The translations under genes were made by a program, and so were the position numbers. 39,084 bases of DNA, from NCBI GenBank assembly GCA_016181465.1, contig JACOZG010000001.1:1-39084 (forward strand), read 5' to 3'. The DNA is from Candidatus Vogelbacteria bacterium (lineage in GTDB: Bacteria; Patescibacteriota; Minisyncoccia; Phycocordibacterales; JACOZG01). Of the stretch, positions 34,023-39,084 are shown one piece after another. Numbering within the stretch: the stretch's first letter is position 1; each line of letters opens with the position of its first letter. The notes beneath the pieces are model-generated. The model searched no databases. It saw only the letters and a list, made by a program, of their open reading frames with translations, and was not told where the DNA came from.

Positions 34023-34325
34023 ATGACGATGAGACGGGTGTTGGTGATCTTATCCAGTTTGGCGATCGCCGGTTGCGGTTCGGGAATCGGACAGCCGACG
34101 GCGGCGGATGAGTGGAGCCGTATTGTCACCGATTGCCGCGAGGTCGGCACCGAAGCCGACCTCTGGCGATTGAGAAATACGGTGCGAGAAACACGGAGTT
34201 ATGGCTACTCGCGAGATGAGGTGGCAGGCGTGGCCTATAATGGCTGCAACCAGGGTTGCTGGGACTACCGCTGCATCGCCACCTGTTCTGATTGTGTTCG
34301 GGCGATTGTTGATCTGGAATATTGA
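34023..34325 (+). CDS. Small Cys-rich lipoprotein
   Basis: MTMRRVLVILSSLAIAGCGSG lipobox; CNQGCWDYRCIATCSDC; AAAGGAGAC SD. Confidence 0.7.
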   Translation: MTMRRVLVILSSLAIAGCGSGIGQPTAADEWSRIVTDCREVGTEADLWRLRNTVRETRSYGYSRDEVAGVAYNGCNQGCWDYRCIATCSDCVRAIVDLEY

Positions 34326-34340
34326 GAGTCAAAAGTGAGA

Positions 34341-34383
34341 AAACGCCCCGCCCCTCGAGTTGCCTCGGGGCGGGGCGTTTTTT
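34341..34383. terminator. Bidirectional intrinsic terminator
   Basis: AAACGCCCCGCCCC...GGGGCGGGGCGTTTTTT between convergent genes. Confidence 0.85.
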
Positions 34384-34399
34384 AACACTCCCGACACTA

Positions 34400-34795
34400 T
34401 TACCGGCGTCCGGCCAGAAGGGTTTGCCGGGTGAGCGCCGCGTGGATCCGGGTGATTGTTTGGTTGAGAGCCATCCGCTGGGCCTGACCAATGGCGCTTG
34501 AAGCGTAATCGGCCTTGGTCTTGGTTTTACCCCAAGTGGTTCGCACGGTGGTGGTGCCGATGGCCGTAAAACTGCCCTCGGCGGTAAAAGAATCCAGCAG
34601 GCGTCCGGTCGTCGGTTCAACGATCTGCACCTCCAACCCGACCATCCCCAAATGTTTGGTTTCGCTCGCCGAGCGAGTGCCGTGCGCGTAAGCGGCGTAA
34701 TCAATGACGATTACATTGCCCACTCTCTGCAACGCGGAAACAAGTTGCGCCGCCACGCCCGGACCAATCTGTTCGCCCGGGTTCAATATCGGCAC
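34400..34795 (-). CDS. CsgG/LpoB-like protein fragment, N-terminus missing
   Basis: GPGVAAQLVSALQRVGNVIVIDYAAY...GMVGLEVQIVEPTTGRLLDSFTAEGSFT; no upstream signal peptide before HicA overlaps. Confidence 0.45.
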   Translation of the reverse strand: MPILNPGEQIGPGVAAQLVSALQRVGNVIVIDYAAYAHGTRSASETKHLGMVGLEVQIVEPTTGRLLDSFTAEGSFTAIGTTTVRTTWGKTKTKADYASSAIGQAQRMALNQTITRIHAALTRQTLLAGRR

Positions 34796-34845
34796 GACGG
34801 GCGGCGAGACAGGCGCGATCGGCTGAATCGCGCCCGCGTTTTCGA

Positions 34846-35031
34846 TTACTTTTTCAAAAATTCTTCTGTCGACACGCCAACCTGGTCAATAATTGAATCG
34901 AGCGTTCCAACTTTGATTTCCTTATGATGGGGCACCACACAAGTCCTTTTGAGATTTTCGCTCCACCAGATTTCGTGTGTCCCCTTGGTATGTCGTCGAA
35001 AGGCAAAACCGAACTTTCTTAATTTCTTAAT
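34846..35031 (-). CDS. hicA: HicA-like mRNA interferase toxin (no ATG/GTG/TTG start in frame)
   Basis: IKKLRKFGFAFRRHTKGTHEIWWSENLKRTCVVPHHKEIKVGTLDSIIDQVGVSTEEFLKK*. Confidence 0.7.
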   Translation of the reverse strand: MKKLRKFGFAFRRHTKGTHEIWWSENLKRTCVVPHHKEIKVGTLDSIIDQVGVSTEEFLKK

Positions 35032-35234
35032 ACTGGCTCTTTCGACAACAGGGGGATAGTTAAGTCCTCCTCAAGATAGATTTCGATGAGAGTGTTGGCG
35101 ACAGCATAAAGCTCTTGGAGCGCTTCCCCAACAGTATCGCCTTGAGCATAACAGTCCTTCCACGTCGGGCAGAGCGCTAAATAACCGCCGTCTCCTTCCT
35201 TCTGAACTTTGATTGTCAATTCATATATCTTCAT
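35019..35234 (-). CDS. hicB: HicB-like antitoxin
   Basis: MKIYELTIKVQKEGDGGYLALCPTWKDCYAQGDTVGEALQELYAVANTLIEIYLEE. Confidence 0.85.
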   Translation of the reverse strand: MKIYELTIKVQKEGDGGYLALCPTWKDCYAQGDTVGEALQELYAVANTLIEIYLEEDLTIPLLSKEPVLRN

Positions 35235-35274
35235 ACTGAAAATAATAACAAACCCGCCCTTATCTTGCAACTTG

Positions 35275-36915
35275 TTACACCTCCACAATAAACCTCGACC
35301 CCTTCCCCGCCCCTTCGCTCTCGGCCCAAATTTTGCCGTTGTGCGCTTCCACAATTTGCTTGGCCACATAGAGCCCGAGGCCGGTGCCCTGGATATTGAT
35401 TTTGCCGGCGCCGTCGGCGCGGATAAATTTTTGAAAAAGTTTTGGCATCACGCCAGCCGGAATGCCAACACCCGAGTCAACCACGGTTAAACGAACCTTT
35501 CCATCTTTACGTTCCAGCGCCACATTGATCCAGCCTGCGAGCGTGTATTTAACCGCGTTGTCAATCAAATTGCCAACAACTTGCGCCAATTTCCCCGGGT
35601 CGCCGGTAAATTTGTAATCCGTGTCCGGCGCCGGCCCGAAACTAAATTGCAAACCGCGCTTCTCAATGCTCGGCCGCAGTTCAGTCACCACTTTATTAAC
35701 CATCTCTCGAAAATCAAATTCCTGTTTTTCATACTTCATCGTGCCGAGTTCAATCCGGCTAATGTCGAGGAAATCTTCAATCACCTGAACCAACTTCTGA
35801 CTGGATTGAAAGATAATATCAATCGCCTCACGGGCTTTCTCCTCAACCGGGCCGAACGAATTTTCCAGAATCATTGAAGTATAACCCTTGATGGCGGTGA
35901 GTGGCGCGCGCAGTTGATGCGTCGCCATGGACACAAACTCGGTTTTCATCTTATCCAACTCCTGCAATTTCTCGTTAGCCACCCACAATTTGTCGTTAGC
36001 GTGCCCTAACTCGCGCATCAGTCCCTCAATCTTCTCCCGTTGATTGACCTCCTTTTTGACCGAGCGGATGAGAAAGATGCCGGCGACCACCACTAACGCT
36101 AGAGTCAAACCGTTAACTAACCAATCAGTGAGCGTCTTGGACAGTAAAGTCGGAATCAGAATCACGAGCCACAAGGCAAAAACCAAAAGTTGGGTGGCAA
36201 TAACTTTGATGTTAAAAAGATGATGGCGAGTAATGGCGTAGGCGGTAATTCCAAGAAACAGAAGTACATAAAGTGGGGTAAGTGGTACAAAAAAGGTTGA
36301 TCCTAAAATTATTATTGGCAACAAAACAGTAAACACAATTAATAGAAACAACGCGGATAGCGCAAAAAAGACTAGTTTGATTTGGTTCTTTTGATTTGGT
36401 TCATTGAAACGATATGTTTTTCGTAATAATTCAACAACTGCCGAAACACTAAAAAAAGTTGACAATATGGTAAATGGGATAATACCCCAACCTGTTTCGA
36501 TTCCGGCCAATCCTTTTTCTACATCTACATCCTTGAAAGAAAAAGGTGATAAATTAATTAAAATTACAACGAATGTTACTAGATACAGTGTGTTTAAGAT
36601 TTTCCTAGAAATAAACGGGCGATTTTCCGGTATGACTTTTGCTAAAAGCAAGAAACCTAAACTCATTAAGATGGCAAAACTTATACTGGAACGAGCAAGT
36701 ATCAAAAATAGATTTTTATTTTCCAAAACTGTTGGCAAGAAAGCAGTGTAATTAGCACCTAACCAAAGTATTATGCTTAACCCCAAAAAAGAAAAAGCTC
36801 TGTTGCTATGAGATTTTCTATTTGAAAAAAAAACCCCTATAACCAGGATTAAACTTAATAATTGACTTATTAAGAAAATAAGAGAAAGAAGGGGGGTAAA
36901 AATTACCTCTATCAT
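35275..36915 (-). CDS. Membrane sensor histidine kinase with multi-TM N-terminus
   Basis: MATHQLRAPLTAIKGY H-box, GNLIDNAVKYT, DSGVGIP, GTGLGLYVAKQIVEAHNG. Confidence 0.93.
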   Translation of the reverse strand: MIEVIFTPLLSLIFLISQLLSLILVIGVFFSNRKSHSNRAFSFLGLSIILWLGANYTAFLPTVLENKNLFLILARSSISFAILMSLGFLLLAKVIPENRPFISRKILNTLYLVTFVVILINLSPFSFKDVDVEKGLAGIETGWGIIPFTILSTFFSVSAVVELLRKTYRFNEPNQKNQIKLVFFALSALFLLIVFTVLLPIIILGSTFFVPLTPLYVLLFLGITAYAITRHHLFNIKVIATQLLVFALWLVILIPTLLSKTLTDWLVNGLTLALVVVAGIFLIRSVKKEVNQREKIEGLMRELGHANDKLWVANEKLQELDKMKTEFVSMATHQLRAPLTAIKGYTSMILENSFGPVEEKAREAIDIIFQSSQKLVQVIEDFLDISRIELGTMKYEKQEFDFREMVNKVVTELRPSIEKRGLQFSFGPAPDTDYKFTGDPGKLAQVVGNLIDNAVKYTLAGWINVALERKDGKVRLTVVDSGVGIPAGVMPKLFQKFIRADGAGKINIQGTGLGLYVAKQIVEAHNGKIWAESEGAGKGSRFIVEV

Positions 36916-36921
36916 CGACTT

Positions 36922-38466
36922 TTAAAATTTAAATTCTTCTTTTCGTATTAATTCAATCACGCTTTCTATATCTACACGCATATTTCTATCTTTTTCCAAA
37001 AATGCCACTTGTTTTCTAATAAGCGCATGCACTTTTTGAGAAACTTTGCTCGTCTTTCCAATCCCCCGAATTTCCAATGCCTGTGTAGCCGACAAAAAAA
37101 CAATGGCAGTGAGCCGTTCTAAATTTTTTACAGCCTCGTAAAAATCAATAGCCGCGTGTGTTCCCAAACTATTAACATCTTGATTATCTCCTTCAGTTGG
37201 TATCATAAAATTTTGTTGTGAGTGCGCTAATTTTCTATTTTGAACCGCGAGTGCGGCTGAGAGTATTTGTATAGACTTGAAACCGTGATGGGTATTTTCT
37301 TCTATCACTAAATTATCCGGCAGGCCGCCACTTTTTCGAGAATTGTACAAATTAGCTAATATTGCATGAATCCAAGACGATGCTTGTGCTATATCAATTT
37401 TCATTATGTCCGCCGCTTCTGTAATGTAATAGCCCATAAAATTTGCAGTGTGGTAAATAGTGGATTGTTCATCAAATATAGGATTATCATTTGCTGAATT
37501 CATTTCATCCTCTATCCACTTAGTGGCTGTCTGCAAATTTTCATAAAAGGGACCGAAACCGTGAGCTAATGCTCGTAATGAATAATAATCCTGAAGACCT
37601 ATCCCTTTATTTAGAGCTTTTTTATTATTGGTTCTAATTAAACTACTGCCTGCCCATTGATCTCTAACGAAACCAGCCACCTTTTTTTGTCCATCGTGAT
37701 GTTTCTGAAGGTGGACGAATGGTTTATACCCATCATCGTAAATACGCAGAGATTCTAGGGTCATAGCAATACCGCGGAGGAGTTGAGGGAAAATTATTTT
37801 TAAATCATGCATTGCTAAAGAAGAAATCGCCGTCATAAAAGAAGTGCCATTCATCAAGGCCAATCCATCTCTTGACTCGATACTCATTAACTTAATACTG
37901 AATTTTTTAAAAATATCATGTGTCTTTTTCTTTTCATTACCCAATAGCGCGTATTCACTAAAACCAAATAAAACAGAGGCAATGGCTGATAATGGTATTA
38001 AATCGCCACTGGCGCCTATTGAACCATAACGATAAATAATGGGGTGAATATGGTAGTTGAGAAATTTTACAAGCATATCTATAATTTCTGGCCTCACGCC
38101 GGAACAACCACGAGCTAGACTGTTAGCCCTCAAAAGCATGGTTGCTCGTATTACATCTATTGATACAATATCACCCAAACCACATTCAAAAGATTTAATG
38201 AGGTTTTCTTGTCTTTCTCTGATAGATTGTCGATATATCTTATCTTCGGCCCCTAGTTTGTTATCAAAGATATGTCCCTGGCTACCAAACTGTGTAGATA
38301 AACCATAAATAGGTATCCTTTTCACTTGCAATTGTTCTAGAATTTTATAAGATCTTTCTGCTAATTTCTTATCCTTAAACAGAACACTGGCCATATTACG
38401 GGCTACCTCATGACACTCATCGAGTTTTAGATATTTTTTACCATCTATGATTATTGACTTCTTCAT
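36922..38466 (-). CDS. MIO-dependent aromatic amino acid ammonia-lyase / aminomutase (HAL/PAL family)
   Basis: IYRYGSIGASGDLIPLSAIASVL (ASG triad), LLRANSLARGCSGVRPEI, TEGDNQDVNSLG. Confidence 0.9.
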   Translation of the reverse strand: MKKSIIIDGKKYLKLDECHEVARNMASVLFKDKKLAERSYKILEQLQVKRIPIYGLSTQFGSQGHIFDNKLGAEDKIYRQSIRERQENLIKSFECGLGDIVSIDVIRATMLLRANSLARGCSGVRPEIIDMLVKFLNYHIHPIIYRYGSIGASGDLIPLSAIASVLFGFSEYALLGNEKKKTHDIFKKFSIKLMSIESRDGLALMNGTSFMTAISSLAMHDLKIIFPQLLRGIAMTLESLRIYDDGYKPFVHLQKHHDGQKKVAGFVRDQWAGSSLIRTNNKKALNKGIGLQDYYSLRALAHGFGPFYENLQTATKWIEDEMNSANDNPIFDEQSTIYHTANFMGYYITEAADIMKIDIAQASSWIHAILANLYNSRKSGGLPDNLVIEENTHHGFKSIQILSAALAVQNRKLAHSQQNFMIPTEGDNQDVNSLGTHAAIDFYEAVKNLERLTAIVFLSATQALEIRGIGKTSKVSQKVHALIRKQVAFLEKDRNMRVDIESVIELIRKEEFKF

Positions 38467-38473
38467 ATTTTAT

Positions 38474-39084
38474 TTAACTAATTTTACCCAGAAACATTCT
38501 CGGTTTTTTACCGGCAATTTGAATCATTGATTTTTTTCTTACTTGAAACATTGTTGGATTTTGAAATTCAAATAAAAGAATGTTGGGCTCCACTATTTCT
38601 CCGTAGGTCCCATGTAACTTCCGAAATTCTGAACTAAAGTTAAGCAAATTCTTAGTGATAGATTTTTTGATTATTAGCTTGTTCCTCTCTGTAATACTGA
38701 TACCTTTAGCAAGTTCAACCCTTATGAATAACTTTTGTTTTTTTAACTCACCTTCAGTGTAAGTTACGTAGGCGCCTGTTACTAAATTTATTGTATTATC
38801 GGTTTTTAAACCACCATAAATATATTTAGGAAAAATATTTATTGCATAAAATAAAATCATTACATCTAATCTACCAGTTAAAATTAGAAGTGGTTGTTGA
38901 GTTTGTTTAGTTACTAAAGGCATAGTTTTTGCGTATAGCCTATTTTTCCCGAAAAGGTTTTTCAATTCAGTGAAAGAAAAAACGCGCCCAGTATCTTTTA
39001 TGCCATATCGCACAAGCGGTATACCACCGTTAGTGGTTAGTAGAAGTTCTGACTTTTGCTCTTCAAAATAAATTATAGATGGAT
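38474..39084 (-). CDS. C-terminal part of a phenylacetate-CoA ligase-like (PaaK) adenylate-forming enzyme, runs off the window
   Basis: Open to the edge: PSIIYFEEQKSELLLTTNGGIPLVRYGIKDTGRVFSFTEL...; RLDVMI; GEIVEPNI. Confidence 0.65.
   Translation of the reverse strand, partial: PSIIYFEEQKSELLLTTNGGIPLVRYGIKDTGRVFSFTELKNLFGKNRLYAKTMPLVTKQTQQPLLILTGRLDVMILFYAINIFPKYIYGGLKTDNTINLVTGAYVTYTEGELKKQKLFIRVELAKGISITERNKLIIKKSITKNLLNFSSEFRKLHGTYGEIVEPNILLFEFQNPTMFQVRKKSMIQIAGKKPRMFLGKIS

Noticed and set aside
34126-34704. 192-aa minus-strand ORF across the lipoprotein gene and the terminator
   Set aside because: Pro/Arg-rich shadow frame crossing a strong terminator
36922-38466. Straight histidine-utilisation HutH
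   Set aside because: Selectivity position His appears replaced by Phe and no other hut genes are nearby; kept as a MIO-family enzyme of unknown substrate

Overview
The gene content (compact cell-wall and translation genes, an AspRS without the GAD insertion, many small accessory ORFs) looks like a Patescibacteria/CPR-type bacterial chromosome; this taxonomic call is inference. Housekeeping genes recognised: recR, rplU, dnaB, cysS, corA, an S41 protease, rplI, rpmA, gltX, murG, ftsW, mraY, a DacA-type carboxypeptidase, scpB, scpA, aspS, lexA-like, trpS, plus one tRNA-Glu(CTC). Accessory regions are: (i) a Cys-rich/metal-type cluster with a class-V aminotransferase (0.4-5.1 kb); (ii) a LexA-led operon encoding a nuclease-methylase fusion, a ClpP-like protease, a HEPN-like protein and HsdS (26.7-31.9 kb); (iii) a PEP-CTERM / lipoprotein / CsgG-like / HicBA island (33-35.2 kb); (iv) an AT-rich segment with a sensor kinase, a MIO-type ammonia-lyase and a PaaK-like ligase (35.3-39.1 kb). 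Two candidates stand out for an undescribed system. The first is a ~650-bp cassette with one HTH/Cas2-fold gene, sitting exactly in the CGATCG centre of a palindromic repeat between mraY and ftsW; an uninterrupted copy of that repeat lies ~7 kb away. The second is the LexA - nuclease/methylase - ClpP-like - HEPN-like - HsdS operon, with an operator-like palindrome between its -35 and -10 elements.
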